Below, one piece after another: positions 7,237 to 15,853 of a DNA stretch of 64,000 bases; the first letter of the stretch is position 1; each line of letters begins with the position of its first letter. The stretch lies in NCBI GenBank assembly GCA_947624785.1, contig CANQLV010000014.1, positions 1-64,000 of the forward strand. The letters run 5' to 3'. The position numbers and the translations under genes are program-made. Under the pieces are notes generated by a model. That model searched no databases, was not told the origin of the DNA, and worked only from the letters and a program-made list of their open reading frames with translations. The DNA is from Akkermansia muciniphila (lineage in GTDB: Bacteria; Verrucomicrobiota; Verrucomicrobiia; Verrucomicrobiales; Akkermansiaceae).

Positions 7237-9036
7237 TCAGCTGAGGGGAAGCCTGGTTTCCGGATACCGCAGCGGAGACTTGCTGGGCTGTTTCATGAAC
7301 GCCAGCACGAATGCCACCATGCCCACGCGGCCCACGATCATGTTGAACACGATGATCCATTTGCCCGCATCGCTGAGTTCCGGTGTGACGTTCCAGGAAA
7401 ACCCTACCGTGGCGAAGGAGCTGACCACCTCGAAAAACAGGCGTTCCAGGCTCAGCCCCGGTTCCGCAAAGCACATGACCGTGGTCATCATCCCTACCCA
7501 GGCGCCGGCCAGGATAACGGTGATGACGGCGCGCTCCACCACGCTGCGGGCAATCCGGCGCTTGTGCATCACCACGTCCTGCTTGCCCTGCAAGATGCGC
7601 GCCACCTCCCCGCAGGACACGGCGAACGCGGTAGTGTGGACGCCTCCCGTCGTGGAGCCGGGATTGCCGCCGATGAACATGAGCGCCCCCAGGAACAGGG
7701 CATACGGGACGCTGTTGAGCGCCATGTCTGAAATATTGAACCCGGCGGTGCGCGCTGTGGCGTTGAACAGGCTTTCCCACAAAATCCAGTACCAGGGATC
7801 GGCAGAAGTGAACAGGCTGCCGTCAATCGCCTTGATCAGGAAAAGGATCAATCCGCCGCCCAGCACCAGCGCGGCGGTCATGCGCACGACCAGCCAGCTG
7901 TACGTGGACCAGTGGCGGCTGACGGTATTCCGGCTGTCCCAGCCCAGGGCCACCCTGGCCCGGCGGACGATCTCCAGGTACATCGCAAACCCCAGGCTGC
8001 CGCAGAGCACCATCACCATGATGGTAATCTGGCCGCCCATATTGTAGGCCACGTCAGGCGTGGCCAGGTTGTCCGCAAACAGGCTGAACCCCGCGTTGCA
8101 GAAGCCGGAAACGGAATGGAACACGGCGTACCACCACAGCGTGTCTCCCTCCAGCCCCGGCACGTTCTTCCAGGAAAAATAAAGGGCTATGGCTCCCAGC
8201 GCCTCCACCCCGAATGTGACGGCAATGATATTCTTGATAAACCGGTCCACCTGGGCGATGCCCTCTTCATCCAGCAGATTGCTGATGGTCACCTTGGAAC
8301 GCAGGCTCAGGCCCTGGCCCACCATCAGGGAAACGAAATAGGTGAACGTCATGATGCCGAAAGCGCCTACCTGGAAAAGCACCAGCAGGATGGTCTGTCC
8401 GTAATTGGTGAAATGCTCATGGACGTTCAGGGGCACCAGCCCCGTGACGCAGACGGCGCTGGTGCTGATAAAATAGGCGTCCGTAGGGGAAAGGACGATG
8501 CCGTCCTTGGTAGCGCCGGGAGACATGAGGAGGGTTCCTCCCAGCGTGATGAAGGCAATCAGCGTGAGCAGGAAAAGCAGGGCGGGGCGGATGCGTGGCA
8601 GGTGGAACCCCCGGTTCCGGCGGGCTATGCGGAAAAAATACTCCTTCAGGTTCAGCAGGGGCGCCGCTCCGTAGCAAAGGCAGAGGGCGCGGAAAATATT
8701 CTGAAGCTCTATTCTGGAAATAAAGGTGGAATTGAAAAAATTACCGGCCAGCATGACCAGGATAAGGAGGCCCAGCCCCAGTTCCATCCACCGCGGGTTC
8801 CGGATGGACTTGGCAAGCCATTTTTCCCGCAGAATGCCGAGGACGCCCATGAGCTGCCCGAGCACCAGCAGGGAGAGAATCTCACGGAAATAGCGCAGGG
8901 AAAGCTGGTCCTCATGAATCTCTCCGAAACCGTTCAGCCACAGCAGCCACATCAGGGCGGCCAGCGTACACAGGCCGAACCCCATTTCCATGACCTCAAA
9001 ACGGTTCAATAGCGGTTTTTCCCTCGTCTCATTCAC
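7237..9036 (-). CDS. TrkH/KtrB-type potassium uptake channel subunit
   Basis: A 599-residue membrane protein. The four P-loop selectivity segments of the TrkH/TrkG/KtrB family are visible: TSAVCVTGL (about 194), SVSGFCNAGFS (about 313), ATARTAGFN (about 427) and SSFATVGFS (about 541), with the conserved Gly of each filter present. An N-terminal extension of about 120 residues adds extra hydrophobic segments before the core, so it is longer than KtrB (about 450). The protein would take up K+ (or Na+) together with a TrkA/KtrA RCK subunit, which is not encoded in this window. The start is MNETREK, just before the divergent tRNA region. Confidence 0.9.
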   Translation of the reverse strand: MNETREKPLLNRFEVMEMGFGLCTLAALMWLLWLNGFGEIHEDQLSLRYFREILSLLVLGQLMGVLGILREKWLAKSIRNPRWMELGLGLLILVMLAGNFFNSTFISRIELQNIFRALCLCYGAAPLLNLKEYFFRIARRNRGFHLPRIRPALLFLLTLIAFITLGGTLLMSPGATKDGIVLSPTDAYFISTSAVCVTGLVPLNVHEHFTNYGQTILLVLFQVGAFGIMTFTYFVSLMVGQGLSLRSKVTISNLLDEEGIAQVDRFIKNIIAVTFGVEALGAIALYFSWKNVPGLEGDTLWWYAVFHSVSGFCNAGFSLFADNLATPDVAYNMGGQITIMVMVLCGSLGFAMYLEIVRRARVALGWDSRNTVSRHWSTYSWLVVRMTAALVLGGGLILFLIKAIDGSLFTSADPWYWILWESLFNATARTAGFNISDMALNSVPYALFLGALMFIGGNPGSTTGGVHTTAFAVSCGEVARILQGKQDVVMHKRRIARSVVERAVITVILAGAWVGMMTTVMCFAEPGLSLERLFFEVVSSFATVGFSWNVTPELSDAGKWIIVFNMIVGRVGMVAFVLAFMKQPSKSPLRYPETRLPLS

Positions 9037-9185
9037 AAGCCTGCAATGGTGGTGCCTCTGATGCTGGGGGGGAGACTACTGTATACGGAAGGATTTGAGA
9101 AGCCCTTATATCGTTTCCATGCCGTCCCGGTGGCCCGGTGGAAAGAAACCCTGGAAAATATTTTCTTTCATGTGCAGGAAAATAG

Positions 9186-9213
9186 TTGCCAATCCGCCGC
9201 CGCCGTGCATAAT
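9186..9213 (+). promoter_or_regulatory. Putative sigma-70 promoter of tRNA-Leu
   Basis: TTGCCA and CATAAT are separated by 16 bp, placed about 25 bp before the mature 5' end of the tRNA. Confidence 0.45.
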
Positions 9214-9238
9214 AACCTCCGTTCTTACCAAACCATGT

Positions 9239-9325
9239 GCGCTCGTGGCGGAATTGGTAGACGCGCTAGATTCAGGTTCTAGTGGGGGTTCCCCCGTGAA
9301 GGTTCGAGTCCTTTCGGGCGCACCA
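9239..9325 (+). tRNA. tRNA-Leu (anticodon CAG)
   Basis: An 87-nt class II tRNA. The acceptor stem GCGCTCG pairs with CGGGCGC (one G-T pair). The anticodon arm is CTAGA-TTCAGGT-TCTAG with anticodon CAG at 9273-9275. A long variable arm (TGGGGGTTCCCCCGT) and the T-loop GGTTCGAGTCC are present, and the CCA end is encoded. It reads CUG leucine codons, which are very common in these genes. Confidence 0.97.
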
Positions 9326-9328
9326 AAC

Positions 9329-9361
9329 AAGGCCGTGCAAGTTAACTGCTTGCACGGCCTT
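9329..9361 (+). terminator. Perfect hairpin directly after tRNA-Leu
   Basis: The 13-bp arms AAGGCCGTGCAAG / CTTGCACGGCCTT are perfect with a 7-nt loop, four bases after the encoded CCA. Only a weak T-rich tail follows, so it may act as a terminator or a processing signal. Confidence 0.65.
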
Positions 9362-9531
9362 ACTGGTTTCCTGGGGATAGCTGTTTCCATTCAAAATGGC
9401 ATATGGTGCGGGGAAGCGGTGCATTTCTTTGCAAATGGCGGGTGCAGTGCAGCAGGAAAGATTCCGCTTGCGGGGAATGAACGCGGAGCGCCGCAGTATT
9501 GTCTTGCAGTCAATAGAGAGATTAAATCCCC

Positions 9532-10578
9532 ATGTTCCCCGTTAAATGTTTTTTCTTTTCCGCTTCCGTTGCTTTATTTCTCATGTGCGCGTTTGCTCCG
9601 TCCGGGCGTGCGGCGGCGAAGATTGAGGACGTGGCCTCGTTCAAGGGGGCGCAGGTGACTGGAGTCACGGTGACGGACCAGGGCAGGATTTTTGTCAATT
9701 TCCCCCGTTGGCGTGAGCAAATTCCGTGCTCCGTGGCGGAGGTCCGCAAGGACGGCAGTTACACCCCTTATCCGGATGAAAAGACCAACCGGTGGGAGAA
9801 GGGGATGTCCGGAGACGGAGATGCGTTTGTGTGCGTGCAGTCCGTGGTTGCGGACGGAGACAGGCTTTATGTGATTGATACGAAGAATCCCATGATCGGC
9901 AAGGTCGTCGCGGTCCCTACGCTGTACGTGTACGATCTCAATACGGACAAGCTCGTCAGGAAGTATCCGCTGGCGGAATCCACCAGGCCGGATTCCTATG
10001 TCAATGATCTGCGCGTGGACCGTGGGCACGGCAAGATTTATTTTACGGATTCCAATGATCCGGGCCTGATTGTCTTGGACATGAAGAGCGGGGAGAATTA
10101 CCGCATGCTGGACCGCCACCCCTATACGACGGCGGAGCAGGACCATGTCACCGTTGAGGGGAAGAGGCATGACGGGAAAGTCCATTCCGACGGGATTGCC
10201 CTGGACCGGAAGAACGGCATTCTGTATTTCCACGCCCTGACGGGCAAAACCCTGTACGGAATACCCACCCGCCAACTGATTGAACGGAAGGTGGATGAAA
10301 GCGGCATTTTCTCCATGAAAACGCCTTCCCCGGACGGCATGATCATGGACGACCGGGGCAACCTTTACATGGGAGACCTGGAAAAGAACCGCATTGTCTA
10401 TCTCACTCCGGACCGCAAGGAGATCAAGGTTCTGGCTTCCGGGGCCGGCATCAGCTGGCCGGATACATTCAGCATTCATGGAGGGTACCTGTATTTCACC
10501 AATTCCCGCATTCAGGAAGCCAACGGGGATATTTCCAAGATGGAGTTCACGTTGAAAAAGGTGAAGCTGCCGGAATAA
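9532..10578 (+). CDS. Secreted yellow/major-royal-jelly family beta-propeller protein
   Basis: A 348-residue protein with a clear signal peptide (FFFSASVALFLMCAFAPSGRA, cleavage near residue 27-29). The body has the features of the MRJP/yellow family: VNDLRVDRGHGKIYFTDS, a DGIALD segment, LYFHALTGKTLYGI and PDGMIMDDRGNLYMGD. These form a beta-propeller related to SMP-30/gluconolactonase. Bacterial members are secreted or periplasmic and of uncertain function, possibly lactone or sugar-acid binding. It stands between tRNA-Leu and the threonine aldolase, with no obvious operon partner. Confidence 0.85.
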   Translation: MFPVKCFFFSASVALFLMCAFAPSGRAAAKIEDVASFKGAQVTGVTVTDQGRIFVNFPRWREQIPCSVAEVRKDGSYTPYPDEKTNRWEKGMSGDGDAFVCVQSVVADGDRLYVIDTKNPMIGKVVAVPTLYVYDLNTDKLVRKYPLAESTRPDSYVNDLRVDRGHGKIYFTDSNDPGLIVLDMKSGENYRMLDRHPYTTAEQDHVTVEGKRHDGKVHSDGIALDRKNGILYFHALTGKTLYGIPTRQLIERKVDESGIFSMKTPSPDGMIMDDRGNLYMGDLEKNRIVYLTPDRKEIKVLASGAGISWPDTFSIHGGYLYFTNSRIQEANGDISKMEFTLKKVKLPE

Positions 10579-10707
10579 ACGGCCTGGGCGGAACGGAGAA
10601 CGGCTTTTCCTCCGTCACTTGTGCCGTGAAACCTTTTGCGTCCTGCCGCCTTCCGCCGGAACCGCCGGCGTTGATTGCCCCTGTTCCGGAGGTCTTCTTC
10701 ATCTTCC

Positions 10708-10736
10708 TTTACATGACAGGCGCCCCGGGCTACAGT
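10708..10736 (+). promoter_or_regulatory. Putative sigma-70 promoter of the threonine aldolase gene
   Basis: TTTACA and TACAGT are separated by 17 bp. The -10 ends about 22 bp before the ATG at 10759. Confidence 0.42.
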
Positions 10737-10758
10737 CCCCGCGTTTTTCAGGAAGGCA

Positions 10759-11796
10759 ATGATTCTTTTCAACTGTGACTACAGTGAAGGCGCCCATGCG
10801 GATATTCTCCGCAGGCTGGCGGAAACGAATATGGAACAGACAGCCGGGTATGGGGAGGACCCCTATTGCGACCGGGCCCGGGAGCTGATCGCTAATCTGT
10901 GCGGCAGAACGGACCTGGACATCCATTTCCTCATTGGGGGAACCCAGACCAATTTCACGGTGATTGCGGCGGCTTTGCGCCCCCATCAATGTGTGCTGTG
11001 CGCGGATACGGGCCATATCAATGTCCATGAAGCGGGGGCGGTGGAAGCCTGCGGCCACAAGGTTTCAGCCATTCCCTCCCCGGACGGGAAGCTGGCGGCC
11101 CGGCAGATTGAGGACGCGTGGCGCGCCCATTGGGACGACGAGACCCATGAGCATATGCCGCAGCCCCGGATGGTTTACATTTCCCAGCCGACCGAGCTGG
11201 GAACCATTTATTCCCGGAAGGAACTTCAGGAGATTTCCGAAGTCTGCCGCCTCCGGGGGCTGTACCTGTATATGGACGGCGCGCGCCTCGGCTACGGCTT
11301 GTGTGATGAGGGCAATGATCTGGATCTGCCGGCAATTGCCTCCCTTTGCGACGCCTTTTACATTGGCGGTACGAAGGTCGGCGCCCTGTTCGGGGAAGCC
11401 CTGGTCCTGCGCCATGATGCCCTGAAGGAGGATTTCCGCTACATTGCCAAGCAGAAGGGCGGACGGCTCGCGAAAGGGAGGCTTTTGGGCATCCAGTTTC
11501 TGGAGCTGTTCCGTGACGGCCTTTATTTCCGGCTGGGGGCTCACGCGGACCGCCTGGCCGTGATGCTCCGGGATTTCTGCCGCGCCAGGGGACTGGCGCT
11601 CCCCGTTGCGAGCGGGACGAACCAGCAGTTCGTCACGATGCCCGATTCCGTCCTGGATGAGTTGAGGAAGAAGTACGGCTTTGCCTACCTGCGCCGGGAG
11701 GACGTCTCCCACAGTACCGTGCGTTTCTGCACGAGCTGGGCCACGCGGGAGGAAGACGTGCGGGAGTTGATGGCGGATATCGGCCGTTTGTGCTGA
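10759..11796 (+). CDS. Low-specificity L-threonine aldolase (PLP-dependent beta-eliminating lyase family)
   Basis: A 345-residue fold-type I PLP enzyme. N-terminal features match the family (NCDYSEGAHADILRRL, GYGEDPYCDRARELIA), as do FLIGGTQTNF, the PLP-ring histidine in GHINVHEAGA, the aspartate in LYMDGARLGYGL, and the Schiff-base lysine in IGGTKVGALFGEALV. It would cleave threonine/allo-threonine to glycine and acetaldehyde in the cytoplasm; related lyases act on other beta-hydroxy amino acids. Length is normal. The gene appears monocistronic. Confidence 0.9.
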   Translation: MILFNCDYSEGAHADILRRLAETNMEQTAGYGEDPYCDRARELIANLCGRTDLDIHFLIGGTQTNFTVIAAALRPHQCVLCADTGHINVHEAGAVEACGHKVSAIPSPDGKLAARQIEDAWRAHWDDETHEHMPQPRMVYISQPTELGTIYSRKELQEISEVCRLRGLYLYMDGARLGYGLCDEGNDLDLPAIASLCDAFYIGGTKVGALFGEALVLRHDALKEDFRYIAKQKGGRLAKGRLLGIQFLELFRDGLYFRLGAHADRLAVMLRDFCRARGLALPVASGTNQQFVTMPDSVLDELRKKYGFAYLRREDVSHSTVRFCTSWATREEDVRELMADIGRLC

Positions 11797-12136
11797 GGTG
11801 TCGCCGTTTCCGGGGAGCGCCGGAGTATCTTCAGGGGGCGTTATCTGCGGGAGCAAGGGGTGCCATTCCGGTGGTTGTGGCCTTGAGAAGAACGTCCTCC
11901 GGTTCATGCCTTGGAAGTGAGATTGAGCTTTCCGGCATGCGGAAGGGCGGGGATGGTGCGGATATGCCCTTGACCGTGCAGCAGCATGGCCGGAAGGCCA
12001 CGTCCGCCGCCCGGCACGGAATGAATTTTCCCGGAAGGATGCTCCGGATGCGATTTTGGCTGTAAATGTCTTTCTGATGGTGTATAGGTGGCTTTTGTTG
12101 AAACGGAGGCGTTCCGTACGCCGTACTATCAGAACC
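11797..12136. other. Intergenic region, no gene seen
   Basis: Only short ORFs without coding features are found. The last 30 bp contain TACTAT at 12124-12129, a possible -10 for the following gene, but no well-spaced -35 is seen. Confidence 0.5.
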
Positions 12137-13321
12137 ATGGATCCCTTACTCTCTCCCGACAGCAAACGTATTTATGTGGTGGACGCCCTGCGCGGCTTTG
12201 CCGTGATGGCGATCATGCTGCTGCATTTCCTGGAGCATTTCATCTACAATTCCTATCCCGTGGCTTCCTCCCCGGTGATGGAGGCGGCCAACCAGCAGTT
12301 CAAGGAGGCTTTTTTCTTCCTGTTTGCCGGGAAGTCCTACACCATTTTCGCCCTGCTGTTCGGGTTCACCTTTGCCATCCAGTACCGCAACCAGGCCCGG
12401 AAGGGCCGTGACTTTGCGGGCAGGTTTGTCTGGCGCATGTGTCTGCTGGTGGTGTTCGCCTGCATGAATGCGATGTTTTTCCCGGGCGGCGACGTATTGC
12501 TGACTTTTGCCATCGCGGGGCTTTTGCTGGTGCCTTGCCGCCGGTTGAAGACTTCCACGCTGGTGGTATTATCCCTGATTTTCCTGTCCCAGCCCCTGGA
12601 GTGGGCCTATGCGGTGATGCAGTGGGTGAATCCGGGGTGGGCGCCTCCCTCCCTGGCTGTTGCGGAGTCATACGCTTCCCTGAAAACGGCCGTGGATACG
12701 GGCAATTTCTGGCTGATGGCCTGGGAGAACCTGACGGTGGGGCAGTGGGCCAGCCTGGCCTGGGGCATTGAGGCAGGACGCCTGATGCAGGCTCCGGGGC
12801 TGTTTCTGCTGGGATTTGTGCTGGGGCGTCAGGATTTCTTTTTGCAGAATGACCGGAACGCCGTGTTCTGGACCCGGGGGATGCTTCTTTCCGTGGCCGG
12901 GACCGTGGCGTTTTATGTGGTGATGTCCCTGCCGGATTTGTCCGCTCCGGTGCACACCGTGTTCACCATGTGGCACAATGTCTGTTTTACCGGCGTGTGG
13001 GTAGCCGGGTTCGTCCTGCTGTACCGGCTGGAATATTTCAGGAAAGTGACGGTTCCGTTGCTGACTTACGGGCGCATGAGCCTGACCAACTATGTCTCCC
13101 AGTCCATGATAGGCTCCCTGATTTTCTTCCCGTATGCGCTGGGGCTGGCTCCTTATTGCGGGTATCTGGCCAGCTTTGCAATCGGCTGCGCCGCCATGGC
13201 CGGGCAGATATGGTTCTGCCGCTGGTGGCTGGAGCGGCACCGCTACGGGGTGCTGGAAGGGCTGTGGCACCGGGCAACCTGGATGGGCTCCGGAAAGGCG
13301 GCCAAGCCGGAAGCCCGGTAG
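12137..13321 (+). CDS. DUF418-family integral membrane protein
   Basis: A 394-residue protein with about ten hydrophobic segments. It opens with the typical DUF418/acyltransferase-like signature RIYVVDALRGFAVMAIMLLH, and near the C-terminus has the DUF418 motif GRMSLTNYVSQSMIG. A FFFLFAGKSYTIFALLFG segment is also characteristic. The family sits in the inner membrane and its role is unknown (often linked to envelope functions). The start was moved from 12056 to the ATG at 12137 because the upstream extension is arginine-rich and unlike the family. Confidence 0.9.
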   Translation: MDPLLSPDSKRIYVVDALRGFAVMAIMLLHFLEHFIYNSYPVASSPVMEAANQQFKEAFFFLFAGKSYTIFALLFGFTFAIQYRNQARKGRDFAGRFVWRMCLLVVFACMNAMFFPGGDVLLTFAIAGLLLVPCRRLKTSTLVVLSLIFLSQPLEWAYAVMQWVNPGWAPPSLAVAESYASLKTAVDTGNFWLMAWENLTVGQWASLAWGIEAGRLMQAPGLFLLGFVLGRQDFFLQNDRNAVFWTRGMLLSVAGTVAFYVVMSLPDLSAPVHTVFTMWHNVCFTGVWVAGFVLLYRLEYFRKVTVPLLTYGRMSLTNYVSQSMIGSLIFFPYALGLAPYCGYLASFAIGCAAMAGQIWFCRWWLERHRYGVLEGLWHRATWMGSGKAAKPEAR

Positions 13322-13343
13322 AAAAGGGATTTTCGCGGCGCGG

Positions 13344-13838
13344 CTATTTTGCCGGCACCTGGTCGTAAAAGACGAGGGACGCTTTTTCCAGCGTGTGCTG
13401 CCAGAGCTGGAAGCCTGCCTGGGCGGCCGGGGTATCCGGAGTCACGGGCAGGGAGGCCGTGTCCAGCGCATAAACGGTGACCAGGTACAGGTGCCACCCG
13501 TGGCCCGGGGGCGGGAAGCTGCCGCTGTAGCCCGTGAATCCGGCGTCATTGCGAATTTGGACAACCTGTTCCGGCATCAGGCGGGTGGCCGGATTCCCGG
13601 CATCCGCGTGCAGTTCCCTCACGGAGGCGGGAATGTTGACGGCCAGCCAGTGCCAGAAACCGCTTCCGGTGGGCGCGTCCCGGTCATGGATGGTAACGGC
13701 AAAACTCTTTGTTCCTTCCGGCGGATTGGTCCAGAAGAGCTGGGGTGACTGGTTGCCGCCGCCTATGCTGGTGTGCCGGTGGACAGGCGTGGCAACGCCG
13801 CCCAGGTCCTTGCTGTGGAGTGTAAATGATGAAGGCAT
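13344..13838 (-). CDS. YbhB/YbcL-type PEBP (Raf kinase inhibitor-like) protein
   Basis: A 164-residue phosphatidylethanolamine-binding-like protein. Motifs seen are the GGGNQSPQLFWTNPPEGTKSFAV strand region, the DRDAPTGSGFWHW pocket motif (DPDAP equivalent), and the GYSGSFPPPGHGWHLYLVTVYAL segment that carries the second conserved histidine. No signal peptide, so cytoplasmic. Bacterial members have no firmly known role. It is convergent with the DUF418 gene (23 bp between stop codons). Confidence 0.92.
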   Translation of the reverse strand: MPSSFTLHSKDLGGVATPVHRHTSIGGGNQSPQLFWTNPPEGTKSFAVTIHDRDAPTGSGFWHWLAVNIPASVRELHADAGNPATRLMPEQVVQIRNDAGFTGYSGSFPPPGHGWHLYLVTVYALDTASLPVTPDTPAAQAGFQLWQHTLEKASLVFYDQVPAK

Positions 13839-14073
13839 AAGGTCAGGATTTTATTTCAACGTTGTTCGTTCAAAATGCGGGGGAGGATTCAGGAGATTGT
13901 GTGGAGGAGGCTTGCTGCCGGAGCTGTCCGGCGGTTTTCTCCCGGACGCTCCCCCCTCCATTCCTTTTTGATTTTTTCCTTCCAGTCGCGTTCGGCCAGT
14001 TCTCTGATGCGGGAAAGGGCGCCGTTCCAGATGGCGCTTTCCTTTGAAAGGGAGATGTAGTATTGCGTGGGGC

Positions 14074-15060
14074 ATGGAAGGGCGGACGGACATCGGCGGT
14101 TTTTTCGGCTTGGAACTGCCGGAATACGGCAATTTCCCGCAATGGCATCCCGGCCGGAGCGTGGCCGTGAATTCCGGCAGGCGCGCTTTGGAGTATATCC
14201 TGCGCCGCCTGGAAGGCGTGCGCCGTGTCCACGTTCCCTTCTATACGTGCCGGACGGTGCTGGAACCGATGGAACGGCTTCACCTTCCCGTTATTCCTTA
14301 CCGCATTGACGAACGTCTGGAACCGGAGGAACTGCCGGAGCTGAAGGAAGGAGAATTCCTGCTGTATACAAACTACTTCGGCATCAAGGAGAAGTACGTG
14401 GACCGTCTGGCCTTCCTGTATGGCGGCAGGCTGATTGTGGACAATGCGCTTGCCTTGTATTCTCCCGCCCGTTCCGGAGTGGCCTCCCTGTACAGTCCGC
14501 GCAAGTTTTCCGGCCTTCCGGACGGGGGAGTCGCCGTCATGGATGCGGAGCAGCCGTTGCCGGAACCGGAGGAACGGGATGAGCCCCTGCCGGATGCCGC
14601 TTTTCTGCTGGAATGCCTGGAGCATGGGACGGAAAGGGCCTCCGCCGCCTGCGAACGGAACGAACGGAGGCTGGGAAACGCCCCCCTGCGGAAGATGTCC
14701 CGGCTGACGGAGCAGTTGATGCGCGGAATTGATTACGAGCAGGCGCGATTGCGCCGCATGGACAATTTCCTGTTTCTGCATGAAAGGCTGGGCCATTTGA
14801 ACCGCCTTTCCGTGGAGCCGGATTCCTTGTCAGCTCCGTTTTGTTATCCGTTTTGGACGGCTTTTCCCGAGCTGAGGAATGTGCTGGTTGATGAACGCAT
14901 CCTGGTTCCCCTGCTGTGGCCGGAGGTGCTGGAACAGGCCCCGGCGGACAGCCTGGAACGGAAGCTGGCGCTGCGTCTTCTGCCGCTTCCCGTGGACCAG
15001 CGCTGCGGGCCGCAGGACATGGAGCGCATCGTCCGGACCGTGGAGAATTTTTATTCCTGA
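14074..15060 (+). CDS. Divergent DegT/DnrJ/EryC1-like PLP-fold protein
   Basis: A 328-residue protein resembling sugar aminotransferases of the DegT family. It has an N-terminal SGRRALEYIL helix, VHVPFYTCRTVLEPM (PLP-phosphate region), LLYTNYFG, an aspartate in LIVDNALALYS, and a probable PLP lysine in SPRKFSGLPDGGV. The C-terminal half is less conserved. It is shorter than the usual 370-400 residues. No nucleotide-sugar or glycosyltransferase genes lie beside it. The start was set to ATG 14074; the track start is a TTG ten codons earlier. It may act on a nucleotide-sugar, but this is inference. A membrane-protein gene follows 73 bp later. Confidence 0.7.
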   Translation: MEGRTDIGGFFGLELPEYGNFPQWHPGRSVAVNSGRRALEYILRRLEGVRRVHVPFYTCRTVLEPMERLHLPVIPYRIDERLEPEELPELKEGEFLLYTNYFGIKEKYVDRLAFLYGGRLIVDNALALYSPARSGVASLYSPRKFSGLPDGGVAVMDAEQPLPEPEERDEPLPDAAFLLECLEHGTERASAACERNERRLGNAPLRKMSRLTEQLMRGIDYEQARLRRMDNFLFLHERLGHLNRLSVEPDSLSAPFCYPFWTAFPELRNVLVDERILVPLLWPEVLEQAPADSLERKLALRLLPLPVDQRCGPQDMERIVRTVENFYS

Positions 15061-15133
15061 AACAAAGGGAACTATTTTGTTAGAGCGGGAATAAGGCGTT
15101 GACGGTGTGGGTTGACTGCTCTAACATTTTTGA

Positions 15134-15817
15134 ATGTCCGACTATCTCTCTTCTCTGGGCTATCCTTTTCGTGGGCGTCCCATGGTTTTTGCCTTTGCCG
15201 TCCTCATTGTATGGGCCATGTTCCTGGCGGCCTGGGCGCCCCTCATCGGCTGGATTGCCATTTTTTGTTTCCTGCAACCGTTCATGTGCGCCTTTTTCAT
15301 GAAGATGGTGCAGCGGTCCGCCATGGGGGAGGAGGAAATCTGCCTCTTTCCGGAGTTGGAGGAATGGCTGGACGATCTGATGATGCCTTACATCCGGCTG
15401 GTGATGTGCATGGCGGTCTCCTTCCTGCCTCTGGTCATTTATCTGGGAGTGATGGACTGGGACATGGACAGCCCCCTTATCTGGCTGTTCATTGCGGCGG
15501 GTGCAATTTATTTCCCGGGCGTTTTCATGAGGACTTCCGTGCTGGAAAGTTTTTCCGGGCTTTCTCCCGCGGGCTGGTGGGGGCTTGTCAGAAAGGCGCC
15601 TCTTCCCTATGCCGGGCTGCTCGGCGCCCTGTGCGCGGGGGGATGGGTGATTCTGAGCCTTCCTTCCGGGTTTCTGATGGATTTTGCCATGGCGCCCGTG
15701 AAGCTGTATGTCACCTGCGTGCTGATGAACATGTGCGGCCTGTTCATGCTCAAGCATGAATTTGCCGGGGAAGAGGAGGAGGGCGGTTTTTCCATCTCCG
15801 GTCCCGCCGCTTCATGA
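15134..15817 (+). CDS. Hypothetical integral membrane protein
   Basis: A 227-residue protein with about six hydrophobic segments (near 17-35, 38-58, 85-105, 115-135, 165-180, 188-208). An acidic stretch GEEEICLFPELEEWLDDLM follows the second segment, and the tail is acidic (EFAGEEEEGG). The layout resembles DUF4013-like proteins, in which PELEEW-type motifs occur, but this is only a visual match. It is convergent with the SPFH gene. Confidence 0.72.
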   Translation: MSDYLSSLGYPFRGRPMVFAFAVLIVWAMFLAAWAPLIGWIAIFCFLQPFMCAFFMKMVQRSAMGEEEICLFPELEEWLDDLMMPYIRLVMCMAVSFLPLVIYLGVMDWDMDSPLIWLFIAAGAIYFPGVFMRTSVLESFSGLSPAGWWGLVRKAPLPYAGLLGALCAGGWVILSLPSGFLMDFAMAPVKLYVTCVLMNMCGLFMLKHEFAGEEEEGGFSISGPAAS

Positions 15818-15853
15818 CTGCCGCCGTTCCGGCAGCGCCGGGAAAAGTGAGGC

